A DNA stretch of 64,000 bases from Natronorubrum daqingense (lineage in GTDB: Archaea; Halobacteriota; Halobacteria; Halobacteriales; Natrialbaceae), in the NCBI RefSeq assembly GCF_001971705.1, contig NZ_CP019327.1, positions 2,480,001 through 2,544,000 on the forward strand, in the 5' to 3' direction. Of this stretch, positions 17,420-25,097 are shown in pieces. The number at the start of each line of letters is the position of its first letter. Position 1 is the first letter of the stretch. A program made the position numbers and the translations under genes. Below the pieces are notes generated by a model. It was given only the letters and a program-made list of their open reading frames with translations. It was not told the DNA's origin and did no database searches.

Positions 17420-19525
17420 TTATCTAGAAACGCCGTCGAACACGAGGGAAACGAGCTTTCGCTCGGCCGCTCGCAAGTGGTACTGATACGTCGGTGAGGA
17501 AATATCGAGTGCCGCCGCAAGATCCTCACCAGTGCTGTCACGTGGCCACTCGAAAAAGCCGCTGTAGTGGGCCGCTTGCAGGGCTTCGAACTGCTTCGTC
17601 GTCAATCGCTCCTCGAGGTGCGTCTCGAGCTGTCGGACCGACCGTGTCGTCGTCTCCCGTCGCGCCTCGAGTTCGACGTCGGCGTAGTGGTCCTGAATCG
17701 CCTCGACGAGTGATCTGGTCTGGACCTGTTGGGGCACCTCGAGGGCGAGCGTCGTCGTTCCATCCGCCGCCGTCGCTCGCTGTACGTGCACGTCGTACGT
17801 TCGTAGTACGTTCAAAATCGGTGACGACGTAACCGTGAGTTCGAACAACGTCTGTTCGTCCCCCTCCGAGACGACCGACACCGTCTCGATGGATGCCCAT
17901 TGCGCTACTGATGGGAGCGTGGACGTCGGTGCACTGACGAAGACGACGTACGAATCGCTCTCTCGGCTGATGACGCCTTCGACCGTAATCGCCCCGTTCA
18001 CTCGCTTTGCAACGCGATTGAGCAGCAACCGAGAGTCGTGACACGCGACCTCGATCTCGAGTCGGTTGTCGGTTACCATCGCGTGCGTGCGCTCGACCGA
18101 CCGAATTGCGTGTCCGATCGTCTCGCCGAGTTCACCGAGGACGTCCCGTTCGCGCTCCCCAACCGAGTCCGCACCCCTAACGTGGACGAGCAAGACCCCG
18201 TAGTGGCGGTCCATATCGGTAAGTGGTACCGCCAGGACCGTCTGATAGCCGTACGTCAGGGCTTCCTTTCGTCGCTGGCTCCACCCGTCTTCCTCGAGGA
18301 CGTTTCTGACGACGCGTACGTCTCCGTCCTCGAGGGTCTCATCGATCAGTTCGAACTCCGGCGTTCGATCACCGTCGTCACGAACTCGATCGATAAACGC
18401 CGTATCGACGCCAGCCCAGGCGGTCGGTTCCACCGGATCGTCGCCGTCGGCGATCCAGGCGAAACAGTAGCGGTCGGTGTCGGCTAACCGATCACAGACC
18501 GTCGTCTCGATTTCCGAGCGCGTCGACGCCTGTGTCACACCGTGGGTAATCTCCCTGACGATCTCGTTCGTGTGATTGAGCCGTGTCAACTCCTCGTTCT
18601 GGCGCGTGAGCGTCCGATCGTGCTCTCGAAGGAGCTGTTCTCGTTCGGCACGGTCGAGGGCCGCCTCGGTGTTCGCTGCCAACGTGTGAAACAGCTCCTG
18701 CATCGTCTCGTCGAACCCGTCGATACGTTTCGTTCCCGCAATCAACACGCCGTGCGTTCCGAGTGGCACGAGTAACTCACTTCGATTCGGTGGCGTCGCA
18801 TTCAGCGCCCCCGAATTTTGACTCACCTGCTCGTAGTAGGCACTTTCCCCCTCTGAAAAGACGGACCAGAGGTTCCCATCTTCGCGCGTGATGGATTCGT
18901 CCGGATCGATGATTCCGTCCGATTTGGCAGACGCCGCTGCCGGCTCGAGTCGTCCTTCACCTGGATCGAACGCGTACGCTGCAGCGACCGAGACGTCTAA
19001 AATGTCACTCGCAGTTTCGACGGCAACCTCGTAGATCTCGGCTTTCGTCCCCGCTCGCATGAGGTCCCGGGTCGCCTCGTGTAACGCCGTCACCGTCCGC
19101 TGGTAGCGCCGTTTACTTTCGTGTAACGCCGTCTCAGTTCGATACTGCGAGACGGCGTTCGTAATCTGATTCGCGAGCAGCGCGTACTGATCCGATCCGG
19201 AATCTTTCTGTAAATACTGGGTCACTCCCGCCGCAATCGCCTCGCTCGCCACCGTCTCCGATCCTCGACCCGTAAACAGAATAAACGGTAGTTCGGGATC
19301 ACTTTCACGAACGCGATCGAGCAATTCGAGGCCCGTCAGCGTCGGCATCTCGTAGTCGCTCACGATACAATCGATCGGCTGCTCGTCGAGACACTCGAGC
19401 GCCTCACAGGCGCCCGTCGCCGTTTTTGTCACGATCGCGTCTCGCTCGCGCTCGAGCATTTCACCGGCGAGTTCGGCAAATCCGGGTTCGTTATCGACTA
19501 CGAGGACGGTGATCGGTTGCGTCAT
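17420..19525 (-). CDS. Bat-type response regulator: receiver, two GAF-like domains, HTH_10
   Basis: The 701-aa protein starts with a receiver domain (about residues 1-125; phospho-acceptor Asp in CIVSDYEMP, Thr/Lys in LFTGRG and YLQKDS). GAF-like domains follow at about 160-300 and 330-470, then the Bat N-terminal-like region and a C-terminal bacterio-opsin-activator HTH (RLTTKQFEALQAAHYSGFFEWPR, EDLAAALDISSPTYQYHLR). Such proteins regulate transcription in response to a partner kinase or a small ligand bound by GAF. No cognate kinase is adjacent; the nearest (47434) is far away. Target genes are unknown. Confidence 0.9.
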   Translation of the reverse strand: MTQPITVLVVDNEPGFAELAGEMLERERDAIVTKTATGACEALECLDEQPIDCIVSDYEMPTLTGLELLDRVRESDPELPFILFTGRGSETVASEAIAAGVTQYLQKDSGSDQYALLANQITNAVSQYRTETALHESKRRYQRTVTALHEATRDLMRAGTKAEIYEVAVETASDILDVSVAAAYAFDPGEGRLEPAAASAKSDGIIDPDESITREDGNLWSVFSEGESAYYEQVSQNSGALNATPPNRSELLVPLGTHGVLIAGTKRIDGFDETMQELFHTLAANTEAALDRAEREQLLREHDRTLTRQNEELTRLNHTNEIVREITHGVTQASTRSEIETTVCDRLADTDRYCFAWIADGDDPVEPTAWAGVDTAFIDRVRDDGDRTPEFELIDETLEDGDVRVVRNVLEEDGWSQRRKEALTYGYQTVLAVPLTDMDRHYGVLLVHVRGADSVGERERDVLGELGETIGHAIRSVERTHAMVTDNRLEIEVACHDSRLLLNRVAKRVNGAITVEGVISRESDSYVVFVSAPTSTLPSVAQWASIETVSVVSEGDEQTLFELTVTSSPILNVLRTYDVHVQRATAADGTTTLALEVPQQVQTRSLVEAIQDHYADVELEARRETTTRSVRQLETHLEERLTTKQFEALQAAHYSGFFEWPRDSTGEDLAAALDISSPTYQYHLRAAERKLVSLVFDGVSR

Positions 19526-19605
19526 TGATTTCGATTCGGTCTGCCGTGGGGACAGTCTCTGATTGCGAACACTCGATTGAGTACTAAATAAGTAGCTCTT
19601 GAAGG

Positions 19606-20166
19606 TTATCCGGTCCGATCGTGGCTGTGTTTGGGGCGACAGTTTTCAGGAATCGTTCCGTCGAATTCGTAGGAGTCTGCCCAATTTATCGATGGATGAT
19701 CGATACGTGAATCGAATCGTAACTCCATCTTTTGGGTCGTTGCATCCACCTCGTTGACCCAGTACAGTGTGTCAGTCGCGGGGTAGTACACGACGAACGC
19801 ATCGATTGCATCACCATACGTGTGCTCGTAGTACTCTCCATCTTTCGTCGTTTGTGAGTGCGTATTGAAACGTATCGTTTCGGCCTTGTTCTTCCACGCT
19901 GTCTTGCACTGAATTCGGTAGAGATCCCCGCTATCACCGACGACGAAATCGTACTTGTCGTTGTCTCCAAATGGAATTGAAACGTTGTACCCATACTCGA
20001 TCAGTGTCGCAAGTACTTTCGACTCAGTCCGATCTCCAACGTCCTTCGAATTAGATATACCGTGATTGCCTTTACTTTCCGATAAAAATATGCGGATTCG
20101 AGAACACTTTCGCCTTTTGACAGCTGTTAGCCGATCAAAAAGCTCCCGGAGCGGGGTTTGAACCAC
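19606..20166 (-). CDS. PD-(D/E)XK endonuclease of the group I intron-associated type, start uncertain
   Basis: The core from NSKDVGDRTESKVLATL through PFGDNDKYDFVVGD and YRIQCKTAWKN shows the PD-(D/E)XK nuclease fold: Glu in TESK, Asp in KYDFV, and Gln-x-Lys in IQCK. Family homologues normally begin just before the NSKDVGD segment, but no ATG, GTG or TTG occurs there; the codon at the expected leaderless start is ATA. The only in-frame start is a GTG at 20166 inside a tRNA 3'-end fragment, giving about 38 extra residues. A TATA-like ATATTTTTAT (about 20084-20093) lies just upstream of the core. The gene may be start-damaged or may use a rare start. It borders the tRNA-fragment array. Confidence 0.65.
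   Translation of the reverse strand: MVQTPLRELFDRLTAVKRRKCSRIRIFLSESKGNHGISNSKDVGDRTESKVLATLIEYGYNVSIPFGDNDKYDFVVGDSGDLYRIQCKTAWKNKAETIRFNTHSQTTKDGEYYEHTYGDAIDAFVVYYPATDTLYWVNEVDATTQKMELRFDSRIDHPSINWADSYEFDGTIPENCRPKHSHDRTG
20143..20165 (-). repeat. tRNA 3'-end fragment (a)
   Basis: Minus-strand GGTTCAAACCCCGCTCCGGG reads as a T-arm plus 3' acceptor strand like that of tRNA-Asp, with no matching 5' half. It is followed by the same sequence (CGTTTCGCT on plus) as fragment (e). Confidence 0.7.
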
Positions 20167-20271
20167 GGTCGTTTCGCTGGCTGTGTTCGCTTCACTCCTT
20201 GATTCAAATCCCTATCGAGGGTTTTCACAGACAAGCGACTCGCTTTACTCGTCGTGTTCGTTTGTAAAAAC

Positions 20272-20294
20272 GGCCGGAGTGGGATTTGAACCCC
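20272..20294 (-). repeat. tRNA 3'-end fragment (b)
   Basis: A T-arm plus acceptor-like segment resembling the tRNA-Asp 3' end, with an altered acceptor. It starts the 123-bp direct repeat shared with fragment (f). Confidence 0.7.
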
Positions 20295-20403
20295 CTGAAC
20301 GTCGCTCACTTCGTTCGCTCGTTCCGTCGTTCAAATCTCTATTGAGTTTCTCTCGATTTCAGTCCTCGCTCGTCGCTACGCTCCTCACTCGAGAGTTGAA
20401 ATC
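20281..20403. repeat. 123-bp direct repeat, copy 1
   Basis: Matches 20944-21066 at an offset of 663 bp. It begins inside tRNA fragment (b) and ends 8-9 bp before fragment (c). It contains CTCACTTCGTTCGC-type sequence with inverted TGAACG/CGTTCA ends. Confidence 0.8.
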
Positions 20404-20411
20404 AAGAGAAC

Positions 20412-20432
20412 GCCCGGAGCGGGATTTGAACC
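20412..20432 (-). repeat. tRNA-Asp 3'-end fragment (c)
   Basis: Identical to the last 21 bases of the tRNA-Asp acceptor/T-arm and then diverges. At the 663-bp offset it corresponds exactly to the complete tRNA-Asp copy 2, so it looks like a truncated tRNA gene. Confidence 0.75.
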
Positions 20433-20566
20433 GAAGCCAGACGTGCTCGCTCCCGCTGGTCGCTGTGCGCGACTGGCAGGGTTCAAATCCCTCTTTTCGT
20501 CTTTCCCGCTCACGAAGAGCGAGCACACGCTCCGCGGTGCTCGTCGGAGTTGTTCGCGAAAGAAGA

Positions 20567-20639
20567 CGCCCGGAGCGGGATTTGAACCCGCGTCACAACC
20601 GTGACAGGGTTGTATGATGGGCCACTACACCATCCGGGC
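20567..20639 (-). tRNA. tRNA-Asp (anticodon GTC), copy 1
   Basis: The 73-nt gene has a seven-pair acceptor stem GCCCGGA/TCCGGGC, discriminator G, D-arm with AGTGG, anticodon stem-loop CCGTGACAGG (plus strand) giving GTC, and T-arm with TTCAAATC. CCA is not encoded. A TATA-like CTTAAG at 20668-20673 lies about 30 nt upstream. Identical to the copy at 21074-21146. Confidence 0.95.
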
Positions 20640-20798
20640 TTACAACACATCGTTTCCCGGTGACACTCTTAAGGGTTGTGCTCTGGAGATTGGCTGACTC
20701 ACTTCCCTCACTGTCTTGACGGAATTTTCTATTACGGAAGTGAGTATGGAAACCGCTTTTCGAGCCGTGGTTCACTCGCGAATCGACGTCGATAGAAA

Positions 20799-20822
20799 GC
20801 ACCCGGTGCGGGATTTGAACCA
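20799..20822 (-). repeat. tRNA 3'-end fragment (e)
   Basis: Contains TTCAAATCCCGCACCGGGT on the minus strand: T-arm plus an acceptor strand with one change. Its far flank matches that of fragment (a). Confidence 0.7.
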
Positions 20823-20933
20823 CGGTCGTTTCGCTCTACTCCCGATTCAAATTCCGCTTCGTGTCGTCTATTCCGCTCACGGATGACGAGCACACGCTAC
20901 GCGGTGCTCGATGGAATTGTTCGCGGAAGAAGA

Positions 20934-20956
20934 CGCCTGGGGCGGGATTTGAACCC
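20934..20956 (-). repeat. tRNA 3'-end fragment (f)
   Basis: T-arm plus acceptor-like segment at the start of the second 123-bp repeat. The sequence before it (20874-20933) matches the sequence before tRNA-Asp copy 1 (20507-20567), including a GAGCAC/GTGCTC hairpin. Confidence 0.7.
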
Positions 20957-21066
20957 CCTGAACGTCGCTCACTTCGTTCGCTCGTTCCGTCGTTCAAATC
21001 TCTATTGAGTTTCTCTCGATTTCAGTCCTCGCTCGTCGCTACGCTCCTCACTCGAGAGTTGAAATC
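20944..21066. repeat. 123-bp direct repeat, copy 2
   Basis: Matches 20281-20403 essentially base for base. It is followed 8 bp later by the complete tRNA-Asp copy 2. Confidence 0.8.
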
Positions 21067-21073
21067 GAAGAAG

Positions 21074-21146
21074 CGCCCGGAGCGGGATTTGAACCCGCGT
21101 CACAACCGTGACAGGGTTGTATGATGGGCCACTACACCATCCGGGC
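21074..21146 (-). tRNA. tRNA-Asp (anticodon GTC), copy 2
   Basis: Sequence-identical to copy 1, with the first 26 nt of 5' flank also identical. A TATA-like ATTAAG occurs at 21175-21180, about 30 nt upstream. It reads divergently from the rpo operon that begins at 21457. Confidence 0.95.
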
Positions 21147-21456
21147 TTACAACACATCGTTTCCCGGTGACGGTATTAAGGCTTTCCAATCGTGTGGCGT
21201 ATGGTACGGGGAATCGGGACACGACGCCGGCACATCGACGAACTTTGTCACCGTCACACATGCTCCACAAGGAATTTAACTGATACTGGGATAGTAGCAG
21301 ATGTGATCGGCACCTTCGATCAGGGTTGCCCGGTCGGCTAGCTACTGCTTCCGCTCGAGTTAGAAACCGTTAAATGCGTCCCGCCGGTATCTTCCTGTAG
21401 TATCCCGTGACAGCCGTTTCTCTCCCGATAGCCCACATGCACATCAACCTCAACAC
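21147..21456 (+). promoter_or_regulatory. Divergent upstream region of tRNA-Asp copy 2 and the rpo operon
   Basis: No gene seen. Besides the tRNA promoter, TATA-like GTTAAAT (21369-21375) lies about 80 nt before the rpoH start and AATTTAAC (21272-21279) further up. The rpo transcript therefore probably has a real 5' leader. Which box is used cannot be decided from sequence. Confidence 0.4.
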
Positions 21457-21684
21457 ATGGTAGACGTAAGCCAACACGAACTCGTACCGGAGCACACTGT
21501 GCTCGATGAGGACGTCCTCGAGGGTGTCCTGACCGAGTACGACATCGACCGTACAGACTTACCGAAAATCAAACGCACCGATTCAGCCTTACCGGACGAA
21601 GCGGAGGTCGGAGACGTCATCAAAATCGTTCGGGACTCACGGACAACTGACCAGGCAGTCGTATATCGACTTGTGGTGGAATAA
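21457..21684 (+). CDS. rpoH: DNA-directed RNA polymerase subunit H
   Basis: The 75-aa protein is the archaeal Rpo5/H subunit, homologous to the C-terminal part of eukaryotic Rpb5: [13 protein letters not shown] near the start, [25 protein letters not shown], and the terminal VVYRLV strand. It sits at the jaw of the polymerase. It is the first gene of the rpoH-B''-B'-A'-A''-nusA operon. Its TAA stop overlaps the ATG of rpoB2 by one base. Confidence 0.97.
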   Translation: MVDVSQHELVPEHTVLDEDVLEGVLTEYDIDRTDLPKIKRTDSALPDEAEVGDVIKIVRDSRTTDQAVVYRLVVE

Positions 21685-23258
21685 TGGCAACTGAACTGAA
21701 CAGATCAAAACGACGCGACATTTCACGCGAATACTTCTCGAAGGAACGACTCGCAGAACACCACTACCGTTCGTTCAACTCCTTCCTCAACCGGGGGATG
21801 CAACGGGTGGTCGACGAGAAGGAGACGATCGATACGGACATTGGCGATAAAGAGGGCGAAGAACCGGTTCACGTCAAACTCGGCGACGTTCGCGTCGTCA
21901 CGCCTCGAGTTCGGGAAGCAGACGGCTCCGAAGAGTTGCTCTACCCGCAAGAGGCCAGACTCCGCAACATCACGTACTCCGCGCCGGTCTTCATGGAGAT
22001 GTCGATCGTCAAGGGCGAGGAAGGTGACGAGCGGGTCGTCGACTCCACGGAGACGAAGATCGGTCGGATGCCGATCATGGTCGGCTCCGATAAGTGTAAC
22101 ATCGCCGGTTTCTCCGACGAGGAACTGATCGAGATCGGCGAAGACCCCGCTGATCCGGGTGGCTACTTCATCGTCAACGGCTCCGAGCGCGTGCTGATGA
22201 CGAGCGAGGACCTCGCGCCGAACAAGATCCTCGCAGAGTACGATACGAAGTACGGCGACGAGATTCAGGTCGCCAAGACCTTCTCCCAGCGCCGTGGCTA
22301 TCGAGCCCTCGTGCTCTGTGAACGAACGCGAGACGGGCTGCTCGAGGTCTCGTTCCCGTCCGTCTCGGGTTCGATCAACTTCGTCACGCTCGTTCGTGCT
22401 CTCGGACTCGAGAGCGACGAAGAGATCGTCCACAAGGTCTCGAACGACCCCGAGGTCGTCAAGTACATGCTCGAGAACCTCGAGGAAGCGGAGGTTCAGA
22501 CCGAAGAAGAAGCGATCGAGGAACTCGGTAAACGCGTCGCCTCCGGCCAGGGGAAGAACTACCAGCTCAAACGTGCGAACTACGTCATCGATCGGTACCT
22601 TCTGCCGCACCTCCACGAGGACGGCGTCGAGGAAGAAGACGTTCGGATCAACAAAGCGCACTATCTCTGTCGGATGGCCGAAGCCTGTTTCGAACTCGCC
22701 TTGGGCCGTCGCGATTCGGACGACAAAGACCACTACGCGAACAAGCGACTGAAGGTCAGTGGCGACCTGATGAAGGATCTGTTCCGGACGGCGCTGAACA
22801 AACTCGCACGGGACGTGAAGTACCAACTCGAGCGAGCGAACATGCGAAACCGGAACCTCTCCGTTTCGACGGTGGTTCGCTCGGACGTGCTCACGGAGCG
22901 CCTCGAGCACCCGATCGCGACGGGCAACTGGGTCGGCGGCCGATCCGGCGTGTCTCAGCTGGTCGATCGAACGGACTTCATGGGCGTGCTCAGTCACCTT
23001 CGCCGTCTGCGATCGCCGCTGTCCCGTTCACAGCCACACTTCGAGGCGCGGGACTTACACGCGACTCAGTGGGGTCGAATCTGTCCCTCCGAGACGCCTG
23101 AGGGACCGAACTGTGGGCTGGTGAAGAACTTCGCGCAGGCGATGGAACTCTCCCAGAACGTCGAGGACGAACAGGAACTCAAACGAGAACTGGCATCGAT
23201 GGGCGTCGAGGGCATTCCGGGCCTCGAGGGCATCGAGCGATCGACCGCAGACGACTAA
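21684..23258 (+). CDS. rpoB2: RNA polymerase subunit B''
   Basis: The 524-aa protein is the N-terminal half of the beta/Rpb2-type subunit, split in haloarchaea. Visible landmarks are FNSFLNRGMQRVV, IMVGSDKCN, GYFIVNGSERVL, and near the end SPLSRSQPHFEARDLHATQWGRICPSETPEGPNCGLV-type fork-loop sequence (shown only in part). Its length matches haloarchaeal B''. Translation is coupled to rpoH by the one-base overlap and followed 6 nt later by rpoB1. Confidence 0.97.
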   Translation: MATELNRSKRRDISREYFSKERLAEHHYRSFNSFLNRGMQRVVDEKETIDTDIGDKEGEEPVHVKLGDVRVVTPRVREADGSEELLYPQEARLRNITYSAPVFMEMSIVKGEEGDERVVDSTETKIGRMPIMVGSDKCNIAGFSDEELIEIGEDPADPGGYFIVNGSERVLMTSEDLAPNKILAEYDTKYGDEIQVAKTFSQRRGYRALVLCERTRDGLLEVSFPSVSGSINFVTLVRALGLESDEEIVHKVSNDPEVVKYMLENLEEAEVQTEEEAIEELGKRVASGQGKNYQLKRANYVIDRYLLPHLHEDGVEEEDVRINKAHYLCRMAEACFELALGRRDSDDKDHYANKRLKVSGDLMKDLFRTALNKLARDVKYQLERANMRNRNLSVSTVVRSDVLTERLEHPIATGNWVGGRSGVSQLVDRTDFMGVLSHLRRLRSPLSRSQPHFEARDLHATQWGRICPSETPEGPNCGLVKNFAQAMELSQNVEDEQELKRELASMGVEGIPGLEGIERSTADD

Positions 23259-23264
23259 TCAACT

Positions 23265-25094
23265 ATGAGCAGCCAAGAGCGAGAAGCGAAAGTCTACGTC
23301 AACGGATCGCTGGTGGGGACCCACCCAGATCCACACGAACTGGCCGAACAGATTCGCGAATCACGACGCATCGGTGACGTCAGCGAGATGGTCAACGTCT
23401 CCGTGAAAGAGCGGACGCGTGAAGTGATCGTCAACGCAGACGCCGGCCGAGCACGCCGACCACTGCTGGTCGTCGAAGACGGCGAGCCACGGATCTCCCA
23501 ACAGGAGATCGAGGCACTTCAGGACGACGACCTCGAGTTCGAGGACTTAGTCGAGCACGGCTACATCGAGTTCATCGACGCCGAGGAAGAAGAGGACATC
23601 TACGTCGCCGTCAGCGAAGACGATCTGACCGAGAAACACACGCACCTCGAGATCGATCCGCAACTCATCTTCGGGATCGGTGCGGGGATGATTCCGTACC
23701 CAGAACACAACGCCTCCCCGCGTATTACGATGGGGGCGGGGATGGTCAAACAGTCGCTGGGACTACCGAGTGCGAACTACCGAATTCGCCCGGACACGCG
23801 CCAGCACTTGCTGCACTATCCGCAGCTTTCGATGGTCAAGACGCAGACGACCGAACAGATCGGGTTCGACGACCGGCCCGCCGCCCAGAACTTCGTCGTC
23901 GCCGTGATGAGCTACGAGGGGTTCAACATCGAGGACGCGCTGGTCATGAACAAAGCCAGCGTCGAGCGTGCACTCGCGCGTTCGCACTTCTTCCGGACCT
24001 ACGAGGGCGAGGAACGACGCTACCCTGGTGGGCAGGAGGATCGCTTCGAAATCCCGAGCCAGGACGTCCGTGGCGCACGCGGTGAGGAAGCCTACGCCCA
24101 CTTGGACGAGGACGGCCTCGTGAATCCGGAAACGACCGTCGACGAGAACTCCGTGCTACTCGGCAAGACCTCTCCGCCGCGATTCCTGGAAGAGCCCGAC
24201 GACATGGGCGGCCTCTCGCCACAGAAGCGTCGGGAGACCAGTGTCACGATGCGCTCGGGAGAGAGCGGCGTCGTCGACACGGTCACCTTGATGGAAGGCG
24301 AGGACGGCTCGAAGCTCTCGAAGGTCTCCGTGCGCGACGAGCGAATCCCCGAACTCGGGGACAAGTTCGCGTCCCGTCACGGACAGAAGGGCGTCGTCGG
24401 CCACCTCGCGCCACAGGAGGACATGCCGTTTACCGAGGAGGGAGTCGTTCCCGACCTCGTCCTCAATCCACACGCGTTGCCATCGCGGATGACTGTCGGG
24501 CACATCCTCGAGATGATCGGCGGGAAACTCGGTGCGATGGAAGGCCGCCGTGTCGACGGGACGCCGTTCCTCGGCGAGGACGAGGACGAACTCCGCGATG
24601 GACTCGAGGAGAACGGCTTCAACTCCGCGGGGAAGGAGACGATGTACTCCGGCGTGACGGGAGAGAAGATTGAAGCCGAAATCTTCGTCGGGATCATCTT
24701 CTACCAGAAACTCTACCACATGGTCTCGAACAAACTGCACGCCCGTTCGCGCGGTCCCGTGCAAGTTCTCACTCGCCAGCCAACGGAGGGTCGCGCCCGC
24801 GAAGGTGGACTCCGTATCGGTGAGATGGAACGGGACGTCTTCATCGGTCACGGTGCCGCGATGACGCTCAAGGAACGACTGCTCGACGAATCCGACCGCG
24901 AGTTCATCAACGTCTGTGGCCAGTGTGGGATGAGCGCGGTCGAGAACGTCGAACAACGACGTGTTTACTGTCCGAACTGCGACGAGGAGACCGACATCCA
25001 CGAGATCGAGATGAGCTACGCGTTCAAGCTTCTCTTAGACGAGATGAAGGCACTGGGTATCGCGCCACGACTGGAACTGGCAGACGCCGTTTAA
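23265..25094 (+). CDS. rpoB1: RNA polymerase subunit B'
   Basis: The 609-aa protein is the C-terminal half of the split beta-type subunit. It has [45 protein letters not shown] with the conserved active-site basic residues, and a C-terminal zinc ribbon (CGQCG...CPNC). It forms the hybrid-binding wall and part of the catalytic centre. The gene is 6 nt after rpoB2 and 3 nt before rpoA1. Confidence 0.97.
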   Translation: MSSQEREAKVYVNGSLVGTHPDPHELAEQIRESRRIGDVSEMVNVSVKERTREVIVNADAGRARRPLLVVEDGEPRISQQEIEALQDDDLEFEDLVEHGYIEFIDAEEEEDIYVAVSEDDLTEKHTHLEIDPQLIFGIGAGMIPYPEHNASPRITMGAGMVKQSLGLPSANYRIRPDTRQHLLHYPQLSMVKTQTTEQIGFDDRPAAQNFVVAVMSYEGFNIEDALVMNKASVERALARSHFFRTYEGEERRYPGGQEDRFEIPSQDVRGARGEEAYAHLDEDGLVNPETTVDENSVLLGKTSPPRFLEEPDDMGGLSPQKRRETSVTMRSGESGVVDTVTLMEGEDGSKLSKVSVRDERIPELGDKFASRHGQKGVVGHLAPQEDMPFTEEGVVPDLVLNPHALPSRMTVGHILEMIGGKLGAMEGRRVDGTPFLGEDEDELRDGLEENGFNSAGKETMYSGVTGEKIEAEIFVGIIFYQKLYHMVSNKLHARSRGPVQVLTRQPTEGRAREGGLRIGEMERDVFIGHGAAMTLKERLLDESDREFINVCGQCGMSAVENVEQRRVYCPNCDEETDIHEIEMSYAFKLLLDEMKALGIAPRLELADAV

Positions 25095-25097
25095 ACA

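Noticed and set aside
20183-21124. Frames encoding repeated FEPPERRSLRSLVPSF-like peptides
   Set aside because: They are translations of the tRNA 3' fragments and the 123-bp repeats, not genes.
21723-22997. 424-aa open frame opposite rpoB2
   Set aside because: Antisense shadow caused by codon bias.
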